Positions 35,835-45,091 of a stretch of DNA of 64,000 nt are shown piece by piece. Both the position numbers and the translations under genes were made by a program. The stretch's first letter is position 1. Each line of letters begins with the position of its first letter. The stretch lies in NCBI GenBank assembly GCA_947471565.1, contig CANIVT010000003.1, positions 1 through 64,000 on the forward strand, given 5' to 3'. The DNA comes from Spartobacteria bacterium. GTDB taxonomy: Bacteria; Verrucomicrobiota; Verrucomicrobiia; Chthoniobacterales; UBA6821. Under the pieces are notes generated by a model, which searched no databases, was not told where the DNA came from, and was given only the letters and a program-made list of their open reading frames with translations.

Positions 35835-37418
35835 CTACTTAAAAGGAGGGATTGCCCATTGGAGCCATTCCTTCCTGGGTGAGTCATACAAATCGTAAAC
35901 ATGCCCTTCCTTGACCTGGGCACCTGCGGCATCACCCGCCGGGGTTGAGAATTCCACGCCGCCTAGCCCCTTGGACTCGAGCACCGAGGACTGGACATTC
36001 AGGGAGATGAGACCTCCCGAAATCTTAACCCCTCCGGCATTCCAGAAGTGACTGTTTTCACGCAGAAGCGAAGCATGGCGGTGCTTGACCGAGGCGGTCA
36101 GACGGACTCCGGAACCTCCGGGAGCAAGATCCTTTCGGGTGATCTTGCCAATGGGTACACCGCGGTAGATCACCGGGGTACCCACTCCGATCTTTGAGGA
36201 GGACGCCGTCAGGATGACATCGAATCCATCGTCCTGATAGTCGATCAATGCGGCTTCTTCCTGACTGATCCCGTTAAAGCGCGAGGTCATCGATCCCTTT
36301 TCCCCGGGGATGCAATCGATATAGATACCGCTGACAAGTGTCTCCAGACCGCTGACTTTCTGGAATTCAAGAATGGGACGCATGATCGAGAAGACCGATC
36401 CCTTCCTGCGCAGCATCTCATAGCCCGGAAGCAGGCGGGCCGTGACAATGACCTTTCCCTCGGAGGGATCGACTTTTTCCACGATGCCGACGGGAAGCCC
36501 GAGATAGCGCATCTGGGTCAAGCCCGCCACAAGCCCCTGGCCGTTCCTGAACTCGAGCGTGATCGGATCGGAACTGCAGCGGGCCATGATCTCATCGGTA
36601 TACAGCGGGATCCTATCATGACTCACGGCCTCGATTCCGATGTCACCGAAGTTATCGAACGCAATCCCTCCAAGAAGGAGTGACTTCAAAGAGGAGATAT
36701 CGAGTTGGAGGATACCAGCACCCAATTTTGCGGAGAGCGGTGGCACAACCCAGAAACGGGAGGTGTTTTTGACAAGGTTTGCGTACCGGCTGTTGAAACC
36801 GATCTCAAGGTAGGGCATGCCGTTATCATCGAGACCCTTTTTGCGAACCAATCCCACAGGTAGACCCCGGTAGGTGACTTCGGCACCGGTCTCTACAGCA
36901 GGAATCACGGGTGCCGTGAGCTTGATCAGAAGGGGATCCGCCTCAAGCGGGGCCAGAGGCACCTCATCGCTGCCGACAAAGAAATAGGCGGGGGGGCCCG
37001 ATCCCTTGCGTGCCTGGATGGAATTTCCCTCGATCAGGGATTCGATCCCGGAGGGTTTGGCAAGATTGAAGACCGGCTGATCGATCCAGAAGAGCGTCCC
37101 CTCCCGGGCCAATTCCTCTGCATGTCTGAGCAGGCGTACCTTCACCAGCACCGTGTCGAGATTCTTGCCAAGCTGGATCCCTGTGACGGTTCCAGCCTCG
37201 ACCCCGCGGTAATAGAGCTGCGTCTTCTCGGGCTTGATGCCGGGCGCGGAGGCAAATTGCACGTAGATCATGGGCCCCTCCTTGACCCAGTTCCGGTAGA
37301 ACATGGTGCCGGCCGCAATCGCGGCCAAGACAGGAAAGAGCCAGACCCAGGAAATCCGGAACCGCTTCCTGGGGACGACCATGCCATGGTCGTGGTGATC
37401 GGGATTTGTAGTGTTCAT
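35835..37418 (-). CDS. pqiB: Intermembrane transport protein PqiB-like (three MCE domains)
   Basis: This 527-residue protein has one N-terminal membrane anchor (about 22-42) followed by three MCE repeats, each with a YRGV-type motif: YYRGVEAGTVTGI, TYRGLPVGLVRKK and, later, VIYRGVPIGKI. PqiB forms a needle-like tunnel across the periplasm for lipids. It overlaps the upstream pqiA-type gene by four bases. Confidence 0.92.
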   Translation of the reverse strand: MNTTNPDHHDHGMVVPRKRFRISWVWLFPVLAAIAAGTMFYRNWVKEGPMIYVQFASAPGIKPEKTQLYYRGVEAGTVTGIQLGKNLDTVLVKVRLLRHAEELAREGTLFWIDQPVFNLAKPSGIESLIEGNSIQARKGSGPPAYFFVGSDEVPLAPLEADPLLIKLTAPVIPAVETGAEVTYRGLPVGLVRKKGLDDNGMPYLEIGFNSRYANLVKNTSRFWVVPPLSAKLGAGILQLDISSLKSLLLGGIAFDNFGDIGIEAVSHDRIPLYTDEIMARCSSDPITLEFRNGQGLVAGLTQMRYLGLPVGIVEKVDPSEGKVIVTARLLPGYEMLRRKGSVFSIMRPILEFQKVSGLETLVSGIYIDCIPGEKGSMTSRFNGISQEEAALIDYQDDGFDVILTASSSKIGVGTPVIYRGVPIGKITRKDLAPGGSGVRLTASVKHRHASLLRENSHFWNAGGVKISGGLISLNVQSSVLESKGLGGVEFSTPAGDAAGAQVKEGHVYDLYDSPRKEWLQWAIPPFK

Positions 37419-37918
37419 GGCGCAGTTCCTTTTTGACTCTCCCAGATCAGGCGGGGTTTGTAAATTTCCGCGGCAAGCAGACAGCTGATCATGACGGAGC
37501 AGAAATAAACGGCCCCCGGTTCCGCCGTGACGCTCCCCAGGGCACCGAGTTGTCCAACCGCTGCCAACACCGAGAGAAGGAAGATGTCGATCATCGACCA
37601 GCTTCCGATCCGGTGAACGATCCGGTGAATTGTATTACGGGCTCCCTGATGACGATCGGTCCCGTGAAGCCGGAGGATCCAGCCGAGAGCGGCAACCTTC
37701 AGGAACGGAACCACGAAACTTGCCAGAAAGACAACCCCCGCGATGGCGGGAAGGTTGGAGTCCCAGAGTTCCTTGGCTCCACCAAGCACAGTGAGCGGCT
37801 CGGTCTTGCCCGCCACGGTCATGGTCATGACAGGGAGGACGTTGGAAGGGATGTACAGCAGGGCGGCGGTGGTCACCAGAGCCTTGGCAGCCGAGACACG
37901 GAATGCATCGGTCATCAT
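37415..37918 (-). CDS. pqiA: Paraquat-inducible protein A, single-domain (C-terminal half)
   Basis: This 167-residue membrane protein equals one PqiA domain with four hydrophobic segments. It has LYIPSNVLPVMTM near the start and WSMIDIFLLSVLAAVGQLG later, both typical. The start ATG at 37918 overlaps the preceding gene's stop (TGATG); a second ATG follows at 37915. E. coli PqiA carries two such domains in one chain; here they are two genes. It should be the membrane partner of PqiB. Confidence 0.88.
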   Translation of the reverse strand: MMTDAFRVSAAKALVTTAALLYIPSNVLPVMTMTVAGKTEPLTVLGGAKELWDSNLPAIAGVVFLASFVVPFLKVAALGWILRLHGTDRHQGARNTIHRIVHRIGSWSMIDIFLLSVLAAVGQLGALGSVTAEPGAVYFCSVMISCLLAAEIYKPRLIWESQKGTAP

Positions 37919-38574
37919 CAGGCGTCCTCCGGTTGGGACAGCAGTCCCAAGGCCTCCAGACGATGTTCCACCAAACGACGCTCGAAAACCTGCTGGGCAA
38001 AAAGGGTCAGCAGAGCCACAGCCAGCACCCATCGTGCCCCATCATTCCAGCTCACAGCGCCGATCATGCGCAGCTTCACGACGGAAACGACCGTGGCAAT
38101 CGAGTAAACCGGGATCAGATTCCACGGCTCGGTCCACTCCGAGAGACACATGGCCTGGCGGATGCGGGGAAGACTGAGCTTCATGGAACAGGCCGCCGAG
38201 ACATAGGCCACCGAAGAGAGGTAGAGCGCGGGAGCCAGCATCGAGGCGACGCAGACCAGCACCGCGATGGGCCAGTATCCCTGACGGAAGAGTTCCACGA
38301 TTCCAGTGACAATATATCCGTGCTGCACCCTGCCTGCCACGTCGAAGGTCAGCACAGGGCTTGTGTTGGCCAGCAGCAGAGCGAAGAGTCCCGCCACCGA
38401 GAGCGCAAGCGCAGGCTGGAATGTCTTCTTGCCGATCGGGGACATGACTGTCGCACCACAGCGGGCGCAGTGAAGTTCCGTATCCGCGGAAAGGCGTTGC
38501 CTCCGGCAGGCCGCCTCGCATCGGGGGCATTCGATCCAATCGGGACCAAACGCGGATCGAAAGCGAGGCTTCAC
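37918..38574 (-). CDS. pqiA: Paraquat-inducible protein A, zinc-ribbon half
   Basis: This 218-residue protein begins with two CxxC pairs (CPRCEAAC about residue 16, and CARCG about 36), the rubredoxin-like ribbon of PqiA. A PqiA membrane domain follows with four helices, including LLANTSPVLTFDVAG and WTEPWNLIPVYSIA. It stands first of the two PqiA halves and overlaps the ion-channel-like gene upstream by four bases. Confidence 0.88.
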   Translation of the reverse strand: MKPRFRSAFGPDWIECPRCEAACRRQRLSADTELHCARCGATVMSPIGKKTFQPALALSVAGLFALLLANTSPVLTFDVAGRVQHGYIVTGIVELFRQGYWPIAVLVCVASMLAPALYLSSVAYVSAACSMKLSLPRIRQAMCLSEWTEPWNLIPVYSIATVVSVVKLRMIGAVSWNDGARWVLAVALLTLFAQQVFERRLVEHRLEALGLLSQPEDA

Positions 38575-39089
38575 GGCGCGGATGCCTTGGCTCGCGCGAT
38601 CCTGCGGCTCTCATGATAACGCGAGAACTGGGACATCAGGATCGAAGTGGTGACCGCGATGGTCAGCATCCCCGAGAGCGCGATGACGACGGTGATGGCA
38701 TTGCGTCCGTTGGCCATTGGGTCGGTTCCATAACCCAGAGTGGTGTAGGTGCTGCCGCAGTAGTAAAGGGCCGTATTCATGGAAGGGATCAGACCGGTTG
38801 CGACCAACGAGGTGGCCCAGATGACAATCTCGGTCAGATGACCAACCACCATGATCAGGATGCAGGCGTATCCGACCAAGCGCGCATGCAAGGGGCTTCC
38901 ACGCTCCAAAAACGGATCCATAAAACGTCCATGAATCCACAGGACCAACTCCGCAAAGAGAGCGTGGTTGATAACAACCAGAAAAAGAATCGTGGCGGCA
39001 AACCACAGCGGGGAAAAAAACCCGGCGATCAGTTCCGAATCATGAACCATGGGGGAACTTGTCAACGACTGCACCAGGGAATCGTTCAT
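38571..39089 (-). CDS. Two-pore-domain-type potassium-channel-like protein
   Basis: This 172-residue membrane protein has about four hydrophobic segments. A re-entrant pore-like segment reads YYCGSTYTTLGYG, close to the potassium-channel filter T-V/L-G-Y-G, and sits between two helices as in Ion_trans_2 proteins. No cytoplasmic RCK domain is present. It overlaps the pqiA gene by four bases and so belongs to the pqi operon; a role in osmotic or voltage balance during envelope stress is inference. Confidence 0.72.
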   Translation of the reverse strand: MNDSLVQSLTSSPMVHDSELIAGFFSPLWFAATILFLVVINHALFAELVLWIHGRFMDPFLERGSPLHARLVGYACILIMVVGHLTEIVIWATSLVATGLIPSMNTALYYCGSTYTTLGYGTDPMANGRNAITVVIALSGMLTIAVTTSILMSQFSRYHESRRIARAKASAP

Positions 39090-39110
39090 GGCCCCAGGGT
39101 ATGAAAGGGA

Positions 39111-39572
39111 TCAGGACACCCGCGCCTCGCGCGCGTCCAAGAGGGCCACCTTGCCGAGGCGACGAAGATGACGGGCTTCCTGGCTGTACCGGGCATTGAG
39201 ATAGGTCTCCACGAGATCCCAGGCGACGCACGCACCGACGGTGCGGCCACCCATGCAGAGGATGTTCATGTGGTCATCCTCTACACCCTGCTTTGCCGAG
39301 AAATGGTCATGGATGAGGCAGGCGCGGACACCCTCGGTCTTGTTGGCACAGACCGAGGCACCGACTCCACTTCCGCAGATCGCAATCCCTCGCTCGACCT
39401 CCCCGGACACCACGGCACGGGCAAGCGGCGTGACATAATCGGGATAATCGTCGTCGGGCGTGAGTTGGTGTGCCCCGAAATCGACGACTTCGTGCCCGGC
39501 AGCCTTGAGCTTGGCAACCAGTTCCTCCTTGAGTTCAAAACCGCCGTGATCGGTCGCAAGTCCTACGCGCAT
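39111..39572 (-). CDS. rpiB: Ribose-5-phosphate isomerase B
   Basis: The enzyme interconverts ribose-5-P and ribulose-5-P. The 153-residue product starts with MRVGLATDHGGFELK, and has PDYVTPLA and the catalytic Cys in AICGSGVGASVCANK. GGRTVGACVAWDLV follows. This is the RpiB/LacAB fold. It lies 21 bp upstream of the ion-channel gene on the same strand. Confidence 0.93.
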   Translation of the reverse strand: MRVGLATDHGGFELKEELVAKLKAAGHEVVDFGAHQLTPDDDYPDYVTPLARAVVSGEVERGIAICGSGVGASVCANKTEGVRACLIHDHFSAKQGVEDDHMNILCMGGRTVGACVAWDLVETYLNARYSQEARHLRRLGKVALLDAREARVS

Positions 39573-39623
39573 GGAATCACTCTAGGATTTCCACGCAGCG
39601 CTAACAAGGGGGAAGCATGGAAC

Positions 39624-41234
39624 TCAGATCGGGCTGAGTCGCGGGGCGGAGACGTGGTCCATACCCCGGATGTATTTTGGCGTCCACCAGATGAAGGCGT
39701 AGCGCATGGCAAAAAGGCCCACCAGGATCCCGACAAGACGATCCCGGATCACGGTGAACTCGGTGGTGGCATGCGGGTCCTGGGCGATGAGCATCACCAC
39801 GGCAACACCCATCTGCACGCCGATGTAGGAATATTTCACCCGCCCCATGCAGACCCAGGCGCTGATCCCGGTTCCGAGAGCCATGATGAGCAGGACTCCC
39901 ATGAGATTGTCCATGTGGGGGATCAGGAACATGGCAAGGAATCCCATCAGCCCTCCGATCGAGGCGCCGATGATGCGAAGCCGCTGCTTGAAGACCTGCG
40001 AATCGACATTGTTCATGGCAGAGACGGCGCAGGTGATCATGCAGGTATGGATGCCGCTCCAGTCGGTCATGCTGGCAAACATGTAGCAGGCCATGGTCGC
40101 AATAGTCGCCCTGGTGGCGAATTCCGCGTCGGTGAAATCTTTCCTTTCAGCCGGGGCGGGCGCCTCAGGCATTTTTTTTGACGGAACTCCGCGCCCCTCC
40201 CCCTTGGAATCGAGGCATGCCTCGGCATCCATCAACTCCTTCATGGCTTCGGCCAGTCGTGCATTACCGAAGGAATGGGCGTTGGGAATTTCACCATCCG
40301 CATTTTGCGCGCGATGCCACTCCTCCCCTTGCAATAGACGCTTCCTGAGCCGATCCAGGTGCTTGGCGACGTGATGCCAATCAGCCCGGTCGGAGGCACT
40401 GGGTGGAATGGAGAGATCCCCCTCGAAAGCAACCCGGTCGATCTCACCGAGTGCCGCGACGATGCGGGTGCAATTTTCCCTCTGTAGAGGGGTCAGGCCT
40501 CCGAACTTCTGGATCATTTTGGCCTGATCCAAAGCAACACCCGTGTTCACCCCGAGCTCGAGCGGGGAGAGTTGTCCCACGGCTCTTTTCAGGCAATGGA
40601 TCTCGATGCGGTCCAGGCCCCTCCGTACTTCTGACCTGAGCAGATCCAGAGCGCTGGGTGCCCCGAAAAAATACTCGACCAGGAACGATCCCATGATGGC
40701 TAGTCCTATGGCACACCAGAGCCATCCCAGCTGGCTGATCAGGTAATTGGGATTGGGATCCTGATCGAAGCTGAAGCAGAAGACCGCCGCGAAGATGATC
40801 GGTAGCATGAAGATGAGGTTCACCTTCGGGAGCCTGCTCATGAAATAAAAGTTGATCCAGAACATGCCCCCCCAGAGGAGAACCCTGAGCCAGTTGATAT
40901 TCCACGAGAGGTAGGCGATCCCGAAAATCCAGAGGGAAGAAAAGATCAGGGAAGCAATCGCAAGGACGGCAACATAACGGGTCATCATTTTGTTCCTCTG
41001 GAGAAAGACGAAGACCATGAGGACGCCCAGATCCGCCATGGGATTCCGGAATGTCAGGACAACGATCCAAATGAGAAGGCAGGCGCTGACCATTCTCATC
41101 GTCCCGCCTAACCGATCAGGCATCGGCCTCAGCTCCTCCAGGAGCTGGCGGAGGAATTTCAAGACATCCACGCCCCCTATTCCCACCATGCCCCCCACAC
41201 TCTTGAGGGGCACACTTCCGGAGGATGATCCCAT
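39624..41234 (-). CDS. FUSC-family inner-membrane transporter (aromatic-acid exporter-like)
   Basis: This 536-residue membrane protein has two clusters of hydrophobic helices (about 45-190 and 375-520) separated by a cytoplasmic helical region, the FUSC/AaeB layout. WSGIHTCMITCAVSAM and the C-terminal DRLVGILVGLFAMRYAF match the family. With the HlyD-type adaptor and YtcA-like lipoprotein upstream and tolC divergent, it likely exports small aromatic or lipophilic acids. A TTG nine bases upstream of the ATG is also in frame. Confidence 0.85.
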   Translation of the reverse strand: MGSSSGSVPLKSVGGMVGIGGVDVLKFLRQLLEELRPMPDRLGGTMRMVSACLLIWIVVLTFRNPMADLGVLMVFVFLQRNKMMTRYVAVLAIASLIFSSLWIFGIAYLSWNINWLRVLLWGGMFWINFYFMSRLPKVNLIFMLPIIFAAVFCFSFDQDPNPNYLISQLGWLWCAIGLAIMGSFLVEYFFGAPSALDLLRSEVRRGLDRIEIHCLKRAVGQLSPLELGVNTGVALDQAKMIQKFGGLTPLQRENCTRIVAALGEIDRVAFEGDLSIPPSASDRADWHHVAKHLDRLRKRLLQGEEWHRAQNADGEIPNAHSFGNARLAEAMKELMDAEACLDSKGEGRGVPSKKMPEAPAPAERKDFTDAEFATRATIATMACYMFASMTDWSGIHTCMITCAVSAMNNVDSQVFKQRLRIIGASIGGLMGFLAMFLIPHMDNLMGVLLIMALGTGISAWVCMGRVKYSYIGVQMGVAVVMLIAQDPHATTEFTVIRDRLVGILVGLFAMRYAFIWWTPKYIRGMDHVSAPRLSPI

Positions 41235-41239
41235 GGGAC

Positions 41240-42319
41240 TCAACGACCCGTGTGGACAGTCGCGGCGGCCGTGGTTCCGACGCGAAGGATTTCCGGCGGG
41301 ACGTCATCGGCAAGTTTGATCCTGACCGGGAAGCGCTGCTCCAGTTGCACCCAATCCAGCGCCTGGGGGATGACCGGAAGGATGCTCTTCTGCAGGGCCT
41401 GGGGGGTCGCCCCCCATCCGATGCTCTCCACCGTTCCCTTGAAGAATTTCCCCGCGGCGGTTTTTAACTCTACGGTCGCGGGATCGCCCACCTTCATCTT
41501 CTGGATCTGGCCCTCCCGGTACGGCTCGCAGACCCACCAGGAATGGATGTCGATCAGGGTAAAGACCTGCTGCCCCTCGGAGGCAAACGCTCCCCGGGAG
41601 ATCGACATCTGCGAGATCAGGGCATCGAAGGGGGCCTTCACGGTGCAGTACTTCAGGTTCAGCTCCGCCTGGGCGAGATTCGCGGCGGCGGCGTCACGCT
41701 TGGCCTGCGCCTCGGCGATGCTGAGCACGGAGGATTGGGCCGAGAGCAACTGCGCCTGGGAGGCGGCGACCCCCGCTTGGGCGGACTGCATTGCGTTCTT
41801 GGCATCGGTCACGTCCTGAGCGCTGGCATAATGCTTTGCCAAGAGAGGTGCGATGCGGTCGTAATTATCCTTGGCCGTGGCCAGCTTGGCCTGCGCCTGA
41901 TCGAGCGAGGCCTGCGCCGCCTTCGCCTGATCCTCCTGCGCGGCGATCTGCAATCCGGCGTTCTTCAGAGCGCCCTCGGCCATGGCCAGGTTGGCTTTTG
42001 CCGACTGCACGGCGATCTCGTAGGGAGCCGGATCGATCTCGAAAAGCAGGTCCCCCCTTTGGACGAGTTGGTTGTCCTTGATGGGGAGTTCCCTGATCGG
42101 CCCCGACACCCGCGGGGCGATCCCGATCATGTCGGCCACAAGCACGCCGTTGTTACAGCGGGGATTGCGGGAGTTCCATGCGTAGGTGATGACCGAGGCG
42201 ACGATCGCCAGGATCACGAATCCCCACCCGATCACGGCACCCAGCAGCGCCTTCTGGGGATGCTGCGCCGCGGGATCCTCGGCCAGTCCGGTGGGGTTGG
42301 ATTGTTCTTGGGTGGTCAT
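41240..42319 (-). CDS. HlyD-family efflux adaptor (membrane fusion protein)
   Basis: This 359-residue adaptor has an N-terminal membrane anchor (about 28-48), then the lipoyl half-motif APRVSGPIRELPIKDNQ. A long Ala/Gln-rich coiled-coil hairpin (about 105-215) follows, then KAPFDALISQMSISRGAF, a beta-barrel and a short tail. It links the FUSC transporter to TolC. The ATG at 42319 was chosen because the in-frame region upstream reaches into the YtcA-like gene. Confidence 0.92.
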   Translation of the reverse strand: MTTQEQSNPTGLAEDPAAQHPQKALLGAVIGWGFVILAIVASVITYAWNSRNPRCNNGVLVADMIGIAPRVSGPIRELPIKDNQLVQRGDLLFEIDPAPYEIAVQSAKANLAMAEGALKNAGLQIAAQEDQAKAAQASLDQAQAKLATAKDNYDRIAPLLAKHYASAQDVTDAKNAMQSAQAGVAASQAQLLSAQSSVLSIAEAQAKRDAAAANLAQAELNLKYCTVKAPFDALISQMSISRGAFASEGQQVFTLIDIHSWWVCEPYREGQIQKMKVGDPATVELKTAAGKFFKGTVESIGWGATPQALQKSILPVIPQALDWVQLEQRFPVRIKLADDVPPEILRVGTTAAATVHTGR

Positions 42320-42324
42320 GGCGT

Positions 42325-42585
42325 TCAATGGGTGAAAAAGATCAGGTAGATCAGAAGGGTGAAGAAGACCAACAGCGCGGGATAACCGATCGAACGGGGA
42401 CGGATCCATCCGTCAATGCCGACCCTGATGAGGATGAGGCGAACGATCGCGGCGAGAAACCATCCGATCAGAATGGCGAGCAACCACGCGGGGAAATAAG
42501 CCCCCCCGATTTCCTGGATACAGGAGCAGCCCGGCAACGCAAGGAGAGATCCCACGGGCAGTAAAAGATGAGGGCTCCTTTTCAT
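42325..42585 (-). CDS. YtcA-family small lipoprotein/membrane protein
   Basis: This 86-residue protein has a signal ending in the lipobox LPGC (about residue 20). It then has GGAYFPAW, followed by a helix, and a second helix near the C-terminus, the same order as E. coli YtcA (GAYYPSWF). YtcA-like proteins accompany HlyD/FUSC efflux operons. The start ATG at 42585 precedes a typical basic signal start (MKRSP). It is the first gene of the leftward efflux operon. Confidence 0.78.
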   Translation of the reverse strand: MKRSPHLLLPVGSLLALPGCSCIQEIGGAYFPAWLLAILIGWFLAAIVRLILIRVGIDGWIRPRSIGYPALLVFFTLLIYLIFFTH

Positions 42586-42674
42586 GGAGCCAAAACGTAA
42601 GGAGATAGAGGAATGACCAGCAAGGGTAATCGGATCTCGACAGCACAAACGGATCTTATTTAGCTCATTTTTTG

Positions 42675-44165
42675 ATGAAAAATCCGCGGCTCTTCCTGAC
42701 TGCATGCATGGTCTGCCTCCCCGTCCTTGCGGCATCGGAAGCCCGCGCCAAGGATCCGGCGAATTCCGTTTCGGTTCCGGCCTCCAAGGACACCCAGACA
42801 AAGATTCCCTCCTCCGCGGAGATGAGCAGCCAGATGGAGCAGTTTGCGAAACTCCATGACAGGAACTTCGTCGATCCCAACAAAGCCTACACTCTTCCCG
42901 AGCTCGTCGATCTGGCCCAGCGACACAATCCCTCCACCCGGATTTCATGGGAGAACGCCGTCCAGGCCGCCGCCTCGACCGGAATGACCGAGGCCCAGTT
43001 CTATCCGATGCTGACCGTGCAGAGCAGCTACGGCGGAGGCTTCTGGACCCAGGATCTCACCGGCGCCAGAAGCCAGTCCGGCATCGCCGTTCCGGTCAAT
43101 TTCAATGACCAGGCCAGTGGCAACTACAGCAACCTGAGCGCGGGGGTCAACCTGCGCTACACACTTTTTGACTTCGGCCAGCGCATCGCCAACACGAAGG
43201 CGGCCAAGCGCACCCAGACAGCCTCCAACCTCTCCTTCAACGCCACCCACCAGCAGGTCACCTTCCAGGTGACCAAGGCCTACTACAGCCTGGAGACCGA
43301 CCGGAGGCTCATCGAATCGGCTGAGATCTCCGCGAAATCGGCCGATCAGGTGCTGGAGGCGACTCAGGGCAAATACGACCAGGGATTGATCACCGAGCCA
43401 GTTCTCCTCCAGGCAAAACAGTCCAAGGCCCAGGCCGATTTCGACCTGATCAACGCCCGCTCCAACTGGGAGGTGGACCGCCTCAATCTCATCGAGGTGA
43501 TCGGGGCCCGGCCCGAATGCGGCCTCAGGGTGGCACCCTATGATTTCTCCAAAATGGGGAGACGCCTCCAGGAACCGCTCGATCACTTCGTGCAGTCGGC
43601 GCTTACCAAAAAACCGGACCTGTTGGCCAAGGTTGCCCAGGCCCAGGCGGCGGAACAGAACCTCCGCTCCGCCAAGGCCAATCCCCTCCCCAAGTTTTCA
43701 CTCAAGGGCACCCAGAGCTTCCAGCAATTCAACACAACCCTCTCCGGTGCCGAGATCCGGGATGTCGGCCTCCAGTTCCAGAACTACGGCGGATCCGTGA
43801 ACGTGGAATGGCCGGCCTTTGACGGCGGCATCGACAGGAACAAGATCAAGCAGGCCGAATCCTCCTGGCGTGCCGCCAACGAGGCGATCATCCAGGCCCG
43901 AGATCACGCGATCGCCGAGGTGTGGCGCTCCTACACCAACGCCAAGACGGCGATCGCCCGCAGGGAATCGGCCGAGCAGTTGGTGGCGGCCAGCAAGGCC
44001 TCTTACGATGCGCTCTTCGAGAGCTTCAACCTCGGGCGCACCTCGATCCAGGACGTCCTGACGGCCCGGAGTTCGCTGGCTCAGGCGATGGCGCTCCATG
44101 CCAAATCCGACGAGGCGATCGCGGCAAGCCTGGCGACCCTCACCTACTCGAGCGGACAACTCTGA
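42675..44165 (+). CDS. TolC-family outer-membrane efflux protein
   Basis: This 496-residue protein has a signal peptide (about 1-26, ending ARAK), then two repeated OEP halves of coiled-coil helices. Typical motifs are LRYTLFDFGQR, VNVEWPAFDGG, and Ala/Gln-rich helices with RTSIQDVLTARSSLAQ near the end. It forms the outer-membrane duct. It is divergent from the YtcA/HlyD/FUSC operon by 89 bp, which implies a common function. A TTG three bases before the ATG is also in frame. Confidence 0.94.
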   Translation: MKNPRLFLTACMVCLPVLAASEARAKDPANSVSVPASKDTQTKIPSSAEMSSQMEQFAKLHDRNFVDPNKAYTLPELVDLAQRHNPSTRISWENAVQAAASTGMTEAQFYPMLTVQSSYGGGFWTQDLTGARSQSGIAVPVNFNDQASGNYSNLSAGVNLRYTLFDFGQRIANTKAAKRTQTASNLSFNATHQQVTFQVTKAYYSLETDRRLIESAEISAKSADQVLEATQGKYDQGLITEPVLLQAKQSKAQADFDLINARSNWEVDRLNLIEVIGARPECGLRVAPYDFSKMGRRLQEPLDHFVQSALTKKPDLLAKVAQAQAAEQNLRSAKANPLPKFSLKGTQSFQQFNTTLSGAEIRDVGLQFQNYGGSVNVEWPAFDGGIDRNKIKQAESSWRAANEAIIQARDHAIAEVWRSYTNAKTAIARRESAEQLVAASKASYDALFESFNLGRTSIQDVLTARSSLAQAMALHAKSDEAIAASLATLTYSSGQL

Positions 44166-44199
44166 CCGAGCATTTAAAACCCGGAAACCTGCCCACAAG

Positions 44200-44976
44200 A
44201 TGAACTCCCAGCAAATCGCGCTGCTCACCTTCGCCCTGATCTTCGGGGCTGCATTGACCGGGTTTGTGATCCAAAGACTTCTCCCCCCGCAACATCTCTC
44301 CGATCAATCCAAGGGGGCCGTCCATCTGGGTGCCGCTCTCATAGGCACCCTCGCGGCGCTCATCCTGGGCCTCCTGGTCTCCTCCAGCAAGGGAACCTAT
44401 GACCAGGCAGGGGGCCTCCTCAAACAAATGTGCGCGACTTACGAACACGCGGATCGCTTGCTGGCCAACTACGGGGTGGAGGCCGCGCCGATCAGGGAGC
44501 AGCTGCGGCACTCGGCTGAAAAAATGATCTGGATCATCTGGCCCGAAGAGACAGTGCAGGGCGAGGTAGCCGGGCTTCCCGATAGGGTCGCCACCAAGAT
44601 GGACCTTGAGGGCGTTTACAACCGGACCTCCCTCCTCAAGCCCGGCAATACGAACCAAGCGCATCTTCAGAACGATGCCATTCGCCTGATGGACGACATC
44701 ATCCAAAAACGCTGGATGCTCGAGGAAGTCGTGCTCGGGGGCGGAATCTCATTCATCCTACTGGTGATCCCTGTTCTCTTCATCGCTTTCATCATGCTCA
44801 CCTACGCGGTGTACGCGCCGAGGAATACCACCGTCACCTTCGTGCTCTTCTGCTACGCCGCCTGCATCGCCATCGCCGTTTTCCTGATCAGTGAGCTGTC
44901 CTCTCCCCTGCAGGGCGTTCTCAAGATTTCCAGCAAGCCCGTCCATGTGGCCCTCGATCAGATGGGTGCCAAGTGA
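44200..44976 (+). CDS. DUF4239-type membrane protein (bestrophin-like)
   Basis: This 258-residue integral membrane protein has two helices near the N-terminus (about 5-25 and 43-65), a hydrophilic central part (70-185), and two helices near the C-terminus (about 190-245). The helix LGAALIGTLAALILGLLVSSSKGTYD fits the DUF4239 family, which is distantly bestrophin-like. No function is established. It follows tolC by 34 bp. The ATG at 44200 was chosen over open frame that overlaps tolC. Confidence 0.7.
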   Translation: MNSQQIALLTFALIFGAALTGFVIQRLLPPQHLSDQSKGAVHLGAALIGTLAALILGLLVSSSKGTYDQAGGLLKQMCATYEHADRLLANYGVEAAPIREQLRHSAEKMIWIIWPEETVQGEVAGLPDRVATKMDLEGVYNRTSLLKPGNTNQAHLQNDAIRLMDDIIQKRWMLEEVVLGGGISFILLVIPVLFIAFIMLTYAVYAPRNTTVTFVLFCYAACIAIAVFLISELSSPLQGVLKISSKPVHVALDQMGAK

Positions 44977-45091
44977 TCATTCGCTCAAAGACGATGCCAT
45001 CGCGCTTCCGTGAACCGCTGGATTCAATGATCCTCGCAATCCACAGATTTTGATCTCGTCCGTGAACTCCAGAGGCTGTTAAACAAACCCC

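Noticed and set aside
44977-45091. Possible metal riboswitch before the HupE-like gene
   Set aside because: The 115-bp gap is too short for a cobalamin riboswitch and shows no B12-box or NiCo-type conserved core.
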